From Dyadobacter chenhuakuii (GTDB lineage Bacteria; Bacteroidota; Bacteroidia; Cytophagales; Spirosomataceae), in NCBI RefSeq assembly GCF_023821985.2, contig NZ_CP098805.1:5881001-5945000 (forward strand): a DNA stretch of 64,000 bases. The letters run 5' to 3'. This document shows positions 1 through 7,583 of this stretch, in pieces (position 1 is the first letter of the stretch; every line of letters starts with the position of its first letter). The translations under genes and the position numbers were made by a program. The notes below the pieces were generated by a model that was given only the letters and a program-made list of their open reading frames with translations, made no database searches and was not told the DNA's origin.

Positions 1-1
1 A

Positions 2-601
2 GGGATTTTCATGCGGAATGATGCTGAAAAAATCATGATCATTATCAATGAAGAATCAGCCGTGCTGGAAAGTCATTTGAACGAGCTTAGCCTGACATTG
101 CCGATTCATAAAGTGAAAAAATCAACACCGAGTTCGTTGCACAGTGTTTTTGAGCTGTTTGGCAGCGACCCGGAACTGAAAGAAATTTGCCTGACGACAA
201 CAGACACTGTTTTTAAAGAAGAAGAGTTCACAGCCTACATTCAGGAATTTGCAGGAAATGAAGAATTGGGGGGCCTCATGGCCGTAACCACATTCATCGA
301 CGACGAAAGTCCTTTGTACGTAACTATTGACGAGGCGGAGAACATTACCGCTTTCACGGATAAAAATACGACGGAAACACGCTTCATCTCGGGCGGAATT
401 TATTGTTTGAGAAAAGAGGCTATTGCACTGGTCAATGATGCCGTGAATGGCGGAGTAAGCCGGATGCGGAACTTTCAGCGCAGTTTGCTGGAAAACAACA
501 TTCATCTGAAAGCCTATCCGTTTTCTAAAATCGTGGACGTGGACCATGTGCAGGACATTGCAACAGCCGAGCTTTTTTTGAGCCCGGAAGCAGCTGTTTG
601 A
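2..601 (+). CDS. nucleotidyltransferase, NDP-sugar pyrophosphorylase-like (5' end missing)
   Basis: The reading frame is open to the left window edge (codons from base 2), so the gene starts outside. The visible ~200 residues look like the central and C-terminal part of a small nucleotidyltransferase: TPSSLHSVFEL, then ICLTTTDTVF, where the Asp of the TTTDT segment would be a metal ligand, then a FISGGIYCL strand and a DVDHVQDIATAE segment near the end. The N-terminal GxGxR/K nucleotide-binding loop is not in the window. Enzymes of this fold join a sugar or polyol phosphate to CTP or another NTP. The CDP-alcohol phosphatidyltransferase two genes downstream makes a cytidylyltransferase role plausible, which is inference. 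It is the first visible gene of a co-directional cluster up to 5846. Confidence 0.75.
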   Translation, partial: GIFMRNDAEKIMIIINEESAVLESHLNELSLTLPIHKVKKSTPSSLHSVFELFGSDPELKEICLTTTDTVFKEEEFTAYIQEFAGNEELGGLMAVTTFIDDESPLYVTIDEAENITAFTDKNTTETRFISGGIYCLRKEAIALVNDAVNGGVSRMRNFQRSLLENNIHLKAYPFSKIVDVDHVQDIATAELFLSPEAAV

Positions 602-665
602 TTGAAAATTAATTGAGTAACCGACACCAAATAAAGGCAGGAGCGTTTGGCCTGCCGCAGCGTAA

Positions 666-1535
666 ATGAGTGAATTAAATATCTTAGGCGTTCCGAGGAA
701 CCGCAAGTTCTCGCCTAACCACATTGGAAATGACGATGCGATTTTTTCTTTGACAGCAAAGGAATTAGAAAAAATGGGATGCAAAGTGCGGATCAGTTTT
801 GAGGACGATTTTTTGAAAAATGAAAATATCGCCGAGCGGCATATCTTCACGATGGCCCGCCAGAAAGAAGTGGTTAAAAAATTGCAGGCGTTGGAAGAAA
901 ACGGTGCACAGGTCATTAACTCAGCATTCGGAATAGAAAATTGCTTTCGCACGAATCTGACAAATGCTTTAAACCAAAATAACATTCCCGTAGCCGAAAG
1001 CTACATTGTGCCAACGGATTACACAGGGGACGATGTTTTTGATGCCATTACAGGGAAAGGTTACTGGATCAAAAGAGGCGATTTTCACGCGATACACAAA
1101 GAGGACGTTTCATTTGCAGCCTCGCGTGAAGAAGCCAGGGAGATTTTGCGTGAATATGCATTGCGGGACATTCCGGATGCGGTGATCAGCAAACATTTGA
1201 TCGGCGACCTCGTGAAATTTTACGGGGTGCGCGGGACGGATTTTTTCTTTTGGTTTTATCCTTATGATAACAACCATCATAAATATGTTGAATACCAGAA
1301 CATTAACAGCGCATCGGCTTATTATCCTTTTGATGCGGAACGTTTGCAGCAAGTTGCTACGGACGCATCGGGCGCAGTTGGAATAGATATTTACGGCGGT
1401 GACGCCATTATAGGAAAGGACGGCAGTTTCCGAATTATCGATCTGAACGACTGGCCAAGTTTTGCGCCATGCCGTGACCAAGCCGCCGGACACATTGCCA
1501 GCATTATATACGAGAAATTTACAAAAAGCAATTAA
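666..1535 (+). CDS. ATP-grasp domain protein
   Basis: A 289-residue soluble protein with the layout of a small ATP-grasp enzyme: an N-terminal Rossmann-like part (NILGVPRNRKF, a GAQVINS turn near residue 80), a central ATP-binding region (GYWIKRGDFHAI; KHLIGDLVKFYGV) and a C-terminal metal site with D259-L-N261 in a RIIDLNDWPSF segment. ATP-grasp enzymes activate a carboxylate or phosphorylate a substrate (RimK-type ligases, inositol phosphate ITPK kinases); the sequence alone does not decide which. A small hairpin (GGCAGG 636-641 with CCTGCC 651-656) lies just before the start. The stop codon overlaps the next start by one base, so the two are probably translationally coupled. Confidence 0.75.
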   Translation: MSELNILGVPRNRKFSPNHIGNDDAIFSLTAKELEKMGCKVRISFEDDFLKNENIAERHIFTMARQKEVVKKLQALEENGAQVINSAFGIENCFRTNLTNALNQNNIPVAESYIVPTDYTGDDVFDAITGKGYWIKRGDFHAIHKEDVSFAASREEAREILREYALRDIPDAVISKHLIGDLVKFYGVRGTDFFFWFYPYDNNHHKYVEYQNINSASAYYPFDAERLQQVATDASGAVGIDIYGGDAIIGKDGSFRIIDLNDWPSFAPCRDQAAGHIASIIYEKFTKSN

Positions 1536-2500
1536 TGGATCCAGTTATAAAGCACAACGCCGCTCCCGAACCAGCGCCATCCGCATTTGAAAGCTCACTG
1601 AAATCCAACGATACAGAGGAGCAGATCGATATTTGGTTTTACCGCCCGATCGGCTATCAGATCGCATTGTTTTGTGCCAAAATAGGGTTGAGGCCCAATC
1701 CGGTGACGATTATCAGTATCTTCTTCGGCGTTGCGGCGGGGATCTTGTTTTATTATCAGGAATTATGGATCAATGTGATCGGGATGCTGCTGCTCGTTTT
1801 TGCCAATTCGCTGGACAGTGCGGACGGACAACTTGCGCGGATGACGAATGATAAAAGCCGGTTAGGAAGGATTCTGGACGGGGCGGCTGGTGATTTCTGG
1901 TTCATTGCCATTCACATTGCGATCTGTCTCAGGAGCATGAATGAGGGTTGGAGCGCGTGGATTTGGGTTCCGGGTGTGCTCGCGGGCGCGTCACATGTGG
2001 TCCAGTCGGCAATGGCGGATTACTATCGCAATGTGCATTTGTTCTTTATCAAAGGAACATCGGGAAGCGAGCTCGACAACAGCCGCGACTTGCAGGCAGA
2101 ATATGACAGCCTTACCTGGAGCAAGAACTTTGGGATGAAATTCATCGCCCGCACTTACCTGAATTACACCAAGTTGCAGGAAAGCTTCTCACCCCATTTG
2201 CAAAAGCTACTGACTTTGGTGCGTGAAAAATATAAAAATGGCCTGCCCACAGCGCTGGTAACCGATTTCAGGGCGCATAACAAGCCCCTTATGAAGTATA
2301 CCAACATTGTTCAGTTCAACACACGTGTGCTTTTTCTGTTCTTATGGCTGTTTCTGGATCAATCGTGGATTTATTTCTTCTTCGATATGTTTGTCCTGAA
2401 CCCGATCCTGATTTACATGATCGTGAACCAGGAGAAAGTGAGCCGTTATTTTTATCAAAAGATTTTGACTGAAAAAACGAATGAGTTCCAAGGCGTATAA
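1535..2500 (+). CDS. CDP-alcohol phosphatidyltransferase family membrane enzyme
   Basis: A 321-residue multi-pass membrane enzyme of the family that transfers a phosphoalcohol between a CDP donor and an alcohol acceptor, as in phospholipid headgroup synthesis. The signature is clear: D94-x2-D97-G98-x2-A101-R102-x8-G111-x3-D115. The last Asp, usually four residues after D115, is here five residues after it (D120; residue 119 is Gly), a spacing change worth noting. Several hydrophobic segments surround the motif, and there is a further pair near the C-terminus. Linked by overlaps to the ATP-grasp gene before it (1 bp) and the flippase-like gene after it (20 bp). Family assignment is firm; the headgroup and lipid acceptor are unknown, with inositol one candidate from context. 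Confidence 0.88.
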   Translation: MDPVIKHNAAPEPAPSAFESSLKSNDTEEQIDIWFYRPIGYQIALFCAKIGLRPNPVTIISIFFGVAAGILFYYQELWINVIGMLLLVFANSLDSADGQLARMTNDKSRLGRILDGAAGDFWFIAIHIAICLRSMNEGWSAWIWVPGVLAGASHVVQSAMADYYRNVHLFFIKGTSGSELDNSRDLQAEYDSLTWSKNFGMKFIARTYLNYTKLQESFSPHLQKLLTLVREKYKNGLPTALVTDFRAHNKPLMKYTNIVQFNTRVLFLFLWLFLDQSWIYFFFDMFVLNPILIYMIVNQEKVSRYFYQKILTEKTNEFQGV

Positions 2501-3494
2501 AGCCCTCTTCATGGCGATCGGCATTTTGTCGTTAGGTTATATGATCTACGGCACGGGACCGCTTGTGATTTGGGAAAATATCAGCAGGACAGGCATCTGG
2601 TTCATTCCCGTGATCGGGAGTTGGCTGGTGATCTACATCCTGAATGCGCTTGCCTTTCGTTCGATCATCCGGGAGCCGAATTTACCGGAAAGCAATCTCT
2701 CGTTCTGGTCGGTCTTGAAGCTGACAGTTTCGGGATATGCGATTAACTATATTACGCCCTTTGTGGCGCTGGGCGGGGAACCTTACCGGATTTTAGAACT
2801 GAAACCTGCATTAGGGATTCAGAAAGCAACTTCTTCGGTTTTGTTATACAGCTTAATGCACATGTTTTCGCACGTCATTTTCTGGCTCGTTTCCATTGTT
2901 CTGATTGTAGCCGTTGTGCCATTGAACAATGTCATGCTGGCCGGATGTGGGATTCTGCTGGTGACGGGGCTTGTTTTAGGTTACTGGTTTATCAATGTAT
3001 ATAAAAAGGGATTTACTGTCAGCACATTCCGACTTCTGGAAAAGATACCTTTTATCAAAACCAAGGCGAGAGCATTTGCATTAAAGAACTCTGAAACATT
3101 ATACGAGGTCGATGAACAGATCCGCATTTTATATGCCGAAAGGAGAAACGTTTTTTACCTGTCGTTGTTCTATGAATTCGTAGCAAGGGTTATCGGCTGT
3201 GCAGAGATCTTTTTCACAGCCCACGCCATCGGATTAGGCATGTCACTGTCGGAATCGCTGATCATCAGCTCAGGATCGTCGCTCTTTGCCAACCTGATAT
3301 TCTTCTTTCCCATGCAACTCGGCACAAGGGAAGGCGGGCTGGCACTGGCACTCAGCAGCGTAGGATTTGCAGCATCACAAGGCATCTTTATTGGCATCGT
3401 AATGCGGATCCGTGAAATTGTCTGGATTATCATTGGATTAGCCCTGATTACCAAGAAGTCGAAAGTAAAGCAGGAAGCTGCATTGGTTGAGTGA
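2481..3494 (+). CDS. flippase-like / YbhN-AglD type integral membrane protein
   Basis: A 337-residue polytopic membrane protein of the lysylphosphatidylglycerol-synthase transmembrane-region type (UPF0104/YbhN). Visible features are about eight hydrophobic segments, the GYAINYITPFVALGGEP stretch near residues 85-105, and QLGTREGGLALALSSVGF in the C-terminal third, both typical of the family. Such proteins are thought to move or modify lipid-linked groups; the catalytic aminoacyl-transfer domain of MprF is absent. The gene starts 20 bases inside the phosphatidyltransferase gene, which suggests coupled expression and a role in handling the lipid that enzyme makes. The exact function is not established. 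Confidence 0.8.
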   Translation: MSSKAYKALFMAIGILSLGYMIYGTGPLVIWENISRTGIWFIPVIGSWLVIYILNALAFRSIIREPNLPESNLSFWSVLKLTVSGYAINYITPFVALGGEPYRILELKPALGIQKATSSVLLYSLMHMFSHVIFWLVSIVLIVAVVPLNNVMLAGCGILLVTGLVLGYWFINVYKKGFTVSTFRLLEKIPFIKTKARAFALKNSETLYEVDEQIRILYAERRNVFYLSLFYEFVARVIGCAEIFFTAHAIGLGMSLSESLIISSGSSLFANLIFFFPMQLGTREGGLALALSSVGFAASQGIFIGIVMRIREIVWIIIGLALITKKSKVKQEAALVE

Positions 3495-3580
3495 AAGGGC
3501 CCTCAGCGGGTTAGGGTCATTAATAATATATATCAATTTAAAAAAAGGCCGAAGCCGGTTGCCGACAGCCAAAGTACAAT

Positions 3581-4291
3581 ATGATTAAAGGGATTTTATT
3601 TGATTACGGCGGTACGATCGATACCAACGGCCTGCATTGGGCCAATGTTTTGTGGGAAAGTTACCAGCGTAACCAGGTAAATGTGGACCGGGATGCATTT
3701 GCGGAGGCGTATAAATTCGGCGAAAGAGCATTAGCGATCAAGCCGATCATTGAACCGCACCACGTGTTTTATGATGTGTTGTTTCTGAAAGTGGAGCAGC
3801 AATTCAGTTTTTTGAAAGAAAAAGGATTTGTTCTTCAAGATGAGGCAATAAGGCTCATCGCCACGGAATGTAACCAATTTGCACGCACTAATGTTGAAAA
3901 AGCAGCGCCGGTTTTGGCACTATTGGCGCAAAAATACCCGCTTGTGATGGTTTCCAATTTTTATGGGAACATCAATCACGTTTTGGAGGATTTCGGCATA
4001 AGGGATTACTTCCAGGCTGTTGTTGAATCTGCTGTCGTTGGCGTCCGGAAGCCCAACCCGCAAATTTACCAGCTCGGCATTGATCAGCTGGCACTGTCTC
4101 CTCAGGAATGTGTGGTAATCGGGGATTCTTATTCCAAAGACATTCAGCCGGCCAAGTCATTAGGCTGCAGCACAATCTGGCTGAATGTGAAAGGGTGGGA
4201 TGAGGCCGATACGGATTTTAAAGTTTCGGATGCGGATGCTGAGATTACCGATTTTGCCCGGATAGCGGACAGCATTACAAATTTGGGCTAG
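3581..4291 (+). CDS. HAD family hydrolase
   Basis: A 236-residue haloacid dehalogenase-like hydrolase. Motif I is D8-Y-G-G-T: the nucleophile Asp is kept, but the usual second Asp (D+2, general acid/base of phosphatases) is Gly. Motif II is VSNF, followed by RKPNPQIY with the conserved Lys, and the acidic motif GDSYSKDIQPAKSLG. A helical cap lies between motifs I and II (about residues 16-95). This is a C1-type HAD resembling the phosphoglycolate-phosphatase/YjjG group, but loss of D+2 means phosphatase activity cannot be assumed. It lies 86 bp after the flippase-like gene and 58 bp before the PfkB kinase gene, probably in the same transcription unit. Confidence 0.85.
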   Translation: MIKGILFDYGGTIDTNGLHWANVLWESYQRNQVNVDRDAFAEAYKFGERALAIKPIIEPHHVFYDVLFLKVEQQFSFLKEKGFVLQDEAIRLIATECNQFARTNVEKAAPVLALLAQKYPLVMVSNFYGNINHVLEDFGIRDYFQAVVESAVVGVRKPNPQIYQLGIDQLALSPQECVVIGDSYSKDIQPAKSLGCSTIWLNVKGWDEADTDFKVSDADAEITDFARIADSITNLG

Positions 4292-4349
4292 TTGTCAACT
4301 TTTATCGGGCACCGACACAAGCCTTGATAAAATTAAATTGAAAAAGAAC

Positions 4350-5258
4350 ATGTACGACATTTGTACCATAGGGCACATTACTTTGGATAAAGTGGTAACT
4401 GCCCAGTCAGTCAAATTCATGCCCGGCGGCACTTCGTTTTACTTTTCGAAGGCACTGCGCCAATTCGATGTGGACTATATGCTGGTAACGGCGTTGGCTG
4501 AGAAAGAGAACCATATTTTATCTGCATTAAGGGATGAAAACATCCAGATCTTCTCGCAGCCGAGTGAGTTTACCGTGTATTTTGAAAATATCTACAGTGC
4601 CAACCAGGATCACCGCGAACAGAATGTGCTGCATAAGGCGGCGCCATTCACCACCGCGCAAATGCCTGACATTGAGGCCAGGATATTTCATTTAGGTCCT
4701 TTGCTTTCGGATGATATCACTGTGGACCTTTTGAAATCGCTGGCCGCTAAGGGCACGGTTTCACTGGATATTCAGGGTTATTTAAGATATGTAAAAGATC
4801 AGAAGGTTTTGTATAAAGACTGGGCCGATAAAAAAGAAGCGCTTCCGCATGTTTCGATCCTCAAAGCCAATGAGTTTGAAATGGAAGTGGTGACCGGCAC
4901 CAGCGACGTGCGCAAGGGCGCTGCATATCTGGCGGACCTTGGTGTAAAAGAAGTGATCATCACACTGGGCAGCAAAGGCTCACTGATCTATGTAGACAAT
5001 GATTTTTTCCGGATTCCGGCCTATAAGCCAACAGCCATCGTGGATGCTACGGGCTGCGGGGACACGTATATGGCTGGTTATCTGAGCAAAAGAATTCAGG
5101 GAGCAGGCGTACAGGAAGCGGGTGAATTCGGAGCGGCGATGGCCACTTTGAAGATCCAGTCGTCCGGGCCATTTTCGGGAAATGCCGCAATGGTTGAAGA
5201 AGTGCTTCAATATGGAGAATGTGACCGTGAAATGATTGCCCAGGCAATTTATCAATAG
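4350..5258 (+). CDS. PfkB family carbohydrate/polyol kinase
   Basis: A ribokinase-fold kinase of about 302 residues. It starts with MYDICTIGHITLDKV, has the N-terminal PGGTSFYFSKAL substrate-binding region, a SLDIQGYLR segment, an LKANEFEMEVVTG segment and the C-terminal PfkB signature DATGCGDTYMAGYL, whose Asp is the catalytic base. The ATG at 4350 is chosen; an in-frame TTG at 4338 would add only four residues. The DIQ-x-x-x-R segment and overall layout recall the plant and archaeal PfkB-type myo-inositol kinases as I remember them, which with the CDP-alcohol transferase nearby makes a polyol such as inositol a candidate substrate. That is inference; the kinase family is firm. Confidence 0.87.
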   Translation: MYDICTIGHITLDKVVTAQSVKFMPGGTSFYFSKALRQFDVDYMLVTALAEKENHILSALRDENIQIFSQPSEFTVYFENIYSANQDHREQNVLHKAAPFTTAQMPDIEARIFHLGPLLSDDITVDLLKSLAAKGTVSLDIQGYLRYVKDQKVLYKDWADKKEALPHVSILKANEFEMEVVTGTSDVRKGAAYLADLGVKEVIITLGSKGSLIYVDNDFFRIPAYKPTAIVDATGCGDTYMAGYLSKRIQGAGVQEAGEFGAAMATLKIQSSGPFSGNAAMVEEVLQYGECDREMIAQAIYQ

Positions 5259-5273
5259 TACTCAACAATAGTC

Positions 5274-5846
5274 ATGAAAAACGCAGTTAGAATGATGCTG
5301 GCTTTGAGCCTGCTGCTGTGTTCGTATTCAGGAAGTTATTCTGCTAATAAATATTCAAAGGAAGCCGTTGCGGAGCCCGATGAATTTCCAGTACCAAAGA
5401 ACATCCCGGGATTGCTTTTCTACATTCAGCGTGATCCCAATGCGAATACAATTATTTACCACCTTAACATGGACGAACAGGGTCGGTTAAGCCAAAAGAA
5501 TCCTGTTGATGCTTTCTGGATGAAGTACGCCGATGGCGGCGAGAAGAAGGATCTGAATTACCTGCAACGAAAATTTGCATACGGAATTAATTCCAAGGCG
5601 ATTGGAAATGCTACTTATGAGCTGCGGTCTGTGGCGTACTCAAAATTGCCGCTTTATTTAAGGAAAGACAGCAAAAACGAGTATCACGTTTATGCAAATA
5701 TCAACAAGAAAGAATGCATCCTGAGCCGGGTTTTTATCCGGATTGACGGGGGGACGTTCTGGTCGCCCAATGTACTTTATATTGAACTCAAAGGAACTGA
5801 GACAGCTACCGGCAAGACGGTAGTGCAGCGGATTAAGCCGGTTTGA
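5274..5846 (+). CDS. secreted DUF4833 domain protein
   Basis: A 190-residue exported protein. A signal peptide is clear at the N-terminus (MKNAVRMMLALSLLLCSYSG, cleavage after about residue 24). The mature part carries the features I associate with DUF4833: a FPVPKNIPGLLFYIQRD start, a strand with IIYHLNMDEQGRLS, then NPVDAFWMKYADGG, LNYLQRKFAYGI and YVxYELRSV-like strands, suggesting a small beta-rich domain. No catalytic motif is recognised. It follows the PfkB kinase after 15 bp, so it is very likely the last gene of the cluster from base 1. Function unknown; a periplasmic partner of the lipid product is possible. Confidence 0.78.
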   Translation: MKNAVRMMLALSLLLCSYSGSYSANKYSKEAVAEPDEFPVPKNIPGLLFYIQRDPNANTIIYHLNMDEQGRLSQKNPVDAFWMKYADGGEKKDLNYLQRKFAYGINSKAIGNATYELRSVAYSKLPLYLRKDSKNEYHVYANINKKECILSRVFIRIDGGTFWSPNVLYIELKGTETATGKTVVQRIKPV

Positions 5847-6003
5847 TGCGGTTTATATTAGGCAAGTGCACGTTAGTGAATGGAATTTATTTTTTATTTA
5901 CCATTTTTATGGCTGAATTCCACTCCATTGCTTTTTCCCTACCCGATGGCAGGATATTTGTTGGAGCTAACTGATAGCGAACCTAAATAACGCAAACCTA
6001 ACG

Positions 6004-6750
6004 ATGACCGAATCTCCGCATCCCGAGCGCGACAATGTTTTTGAAGATGAAATTACCAAAGTATCCGATTTTAAATTCGGAACAACAGTTGTAAAAGTTT
6101 TTGACGACATGGTCAGCAGATCCGTCCCGTTCTATAACGAGATGCAGCGCATGTTGGGTGAAATTGCGGCGGATCACGCCAAGGAAGGAAGTTCTGTTTA
6201 CGATCTGGGCTGCTCTACCGGCACCACAATGATTGAAGTGGACAAGCTCATTCCTTCGGACATCCGGTTTATTGGCATCGACGAGTCGACAGAAATGCTG
6301 GATAAATGTGATATAAAGTTAAAGGAAGCGGGTTTTGTCCGTCCTTATGAGCTGTTAACAGGCGATTTACACGAAAAGCTGCCGATCAAGAATGCGTCCG
6401 TTGTGATCCTCTGCCTTACATTACAATTCGTGAGGCCGCTGTACAGAGAGCGGTTACTGCGCAACATTTACGAGGGACTTAATCCCGGCGGCGTGTTGCT
6501 TTTGGTGGAAAAAGTGCTGGCAGAGAGCACGGTTTTCAATCGTGATTTTATCAAATATTATTACAATTATAAGCGCCGTAACCATTACAGCGAGATGGAA
6601 ATTTCGCAGAAAAGGGAGGCCCTGGAAAATGTTCTGATTCCTTATAAGCTGTCTGAAAACCTGCTTTTATTAAAGGAAACGGGCTTTGGAGATTGTGAAA
6701 CTTTCTTCAAATGGTATAATTTTTCAGGTCTAATCGCTTATAAAAAATGA
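6004..6750 (+). CDS. cmoA: carboxy-S-adenosyl-L-methionine synthase (CmoA-type)
   Basis: A class I methyltransferase fold of 248 residues matching CmoA along its whole length: DNVFEDEITKVSDFKF at the start, RSVPFYNEMQRMLG, the SAM-binding motif VYDLGCSTGTTMIEV, GIDESTEMLDKC, and the diagnostic YSEMEISQKREALENVL whose Arg binds the carboxylate of the ligand. CmoA makes carboxy-SAM from SAM and prephenate; CmoB then uses it to modify U34 of tRNA. No cmoB lies in the window. The stop overlaps the next gene (a membrane methyltransferase-like protein) by four bases. A 157-bp gap without recognised genes precedes it, so it probably has its own promoter. Confidence 0.85.
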   Translation: MTESPHPERDNVFEDEITKVSDFKFGTTVVKVFDDMVSRSVPFYNEMQRMLGEIAADHAKEGSSVYDLGCSTGTTMIEVDKLIPSDIRFIGIDESTEMLDKCDIKLKEAGFVRPYELLTGDLHEKLPIKNASVVILCLTLQFVRPLYRERLLRNIYEGLNPGGVLLLVEKVLAESTVFNRDFIKYYYNYKRRNHYSEMEISQKREALENVLIPYKLSENLLLLKETGFGDCETFFKWYNFSGLIAYKK

Positions 6751-7478
6751 TGGTCACTATTGGCAATTTCTTTTTCAGGTTCAGGAACATTTTGTTCATT
6801 TTTCTTTATCTGCTTTTATTCTTACCCTCGCCTTTGCTGTTCAAGCCGGAGCATTTTGGAGAGAAATATTATTTGTTTCCTATCATTCTGGGCCTGTTAG
6901 TGACATTTTCTGGTGAAATAATCCGGGGCATTACGATTGGCCTTGCATACATTATCCGCGGCGGACGCGACAGGAGGGTTTACGCGGAGAAGCTTGTTAC
7001 AGAAGGTATTTTTAAGCATTGCCGAAACCCACTTTATGTTGGAAATATCCTAATGTTGCTGGGGGTCGGTATTTTGTCAAATTCTTTGGTTTATGTGGGC
7101 ATTGTTATGCCGTCTTTTTTGTTCATATATCAGGCGATCGTGCTGGCAGAAGAGAATTTTTTACGTAACAAGTTTGGCGCCGATTTCGACAATTATTGCA
7201 GGAAAGTGAATCGCTGGATCATCAATTTCAGCGGCATGTCGGAGACATTCAATGACATGCGTTTTAATTATAAGCGATGGATTTTAAAGGAATATAACAC
7301 GTTGTTCGTCTGGTTAATGGGGATCACTGCCATCATTTTGTTCAGATATCCCGAGCTGACGCCGGACAGCGATACGCGTATCAAACTTTTCATAGGCATA
7401 GGTGTTTTTCTCGGCCTGGTTTATGGTTATATCAAATATTTGAAAAAATCGGGGAAAATGACCGACAGCCTGGCCTAG
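6747..7478 (+). CDS. isoprenylcysteine carboxyl methyltransferase-like membrane protein
   Basis: A 243-residue membrane protein with about six hydrophobic segments. The middle carries the ICMT/PEMT-family SAM-binding pattern: LVTEGIFKHCRNPLYVGN with the R-N/H-P-x-Y core near residues 92-98, and AEENFLRNKFGADFDNYCRKV with the E-E pair and the Y near residues 134-154. A further pair of hydrophobic helices (about residues 185-235) follows the conserved core, longer than minimal members. Family members methylate small lipophilic substrates in the membrane. Overlap of four bases with cmoA implies co-translation and raises the possibility that it uses carboxy-SAM; this is speculation. Confidence 0.78.
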   Translation: MMVTIGNFFFRFRNILFIFLYLLLFLPSPLLFKPEHFGEKYYLFPIILGLLVTFSGEIIRGITIGLAYIIRGGRDRRVYAEKLVTEGIFKHCRNPLYVGNILMLLGVGILSNSLVYVGIVMPSFLFIYQAIVLAEENFLRNKFGADFDNYCRKVNRWIINFSGMSETFNDMRFNYKRWILKEYNTLFVWLMGITAIILFRYPELTPDSDTRIKLFIGIGVFLGLVYGYIKYLKKSGKMTDSLA

Positions 7479-7583
7479 CGTGCCTCTTTTGATAATCTTA
7501 CTTGGGGTAAGCTTGCAGACTGTTTGCCGATCAGCGCGGCACAAATAATTAAAAACAATACCCCCTAATAAACAGTAAGCATT

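Noticed and set aside
122-985. Long antisense open frame opposite the first two genes
   Set aside because: It lies opposite well-supported coding sequence, crosses the gap between two genes, and its translation resembles no protein family.
5847-6003. Gap before cmoA searched for a riboswitch or RNA gene
   Set aside because: Only a weak GGAATT/AATTCC pairing over a long loop was found, and no known RNA motif.
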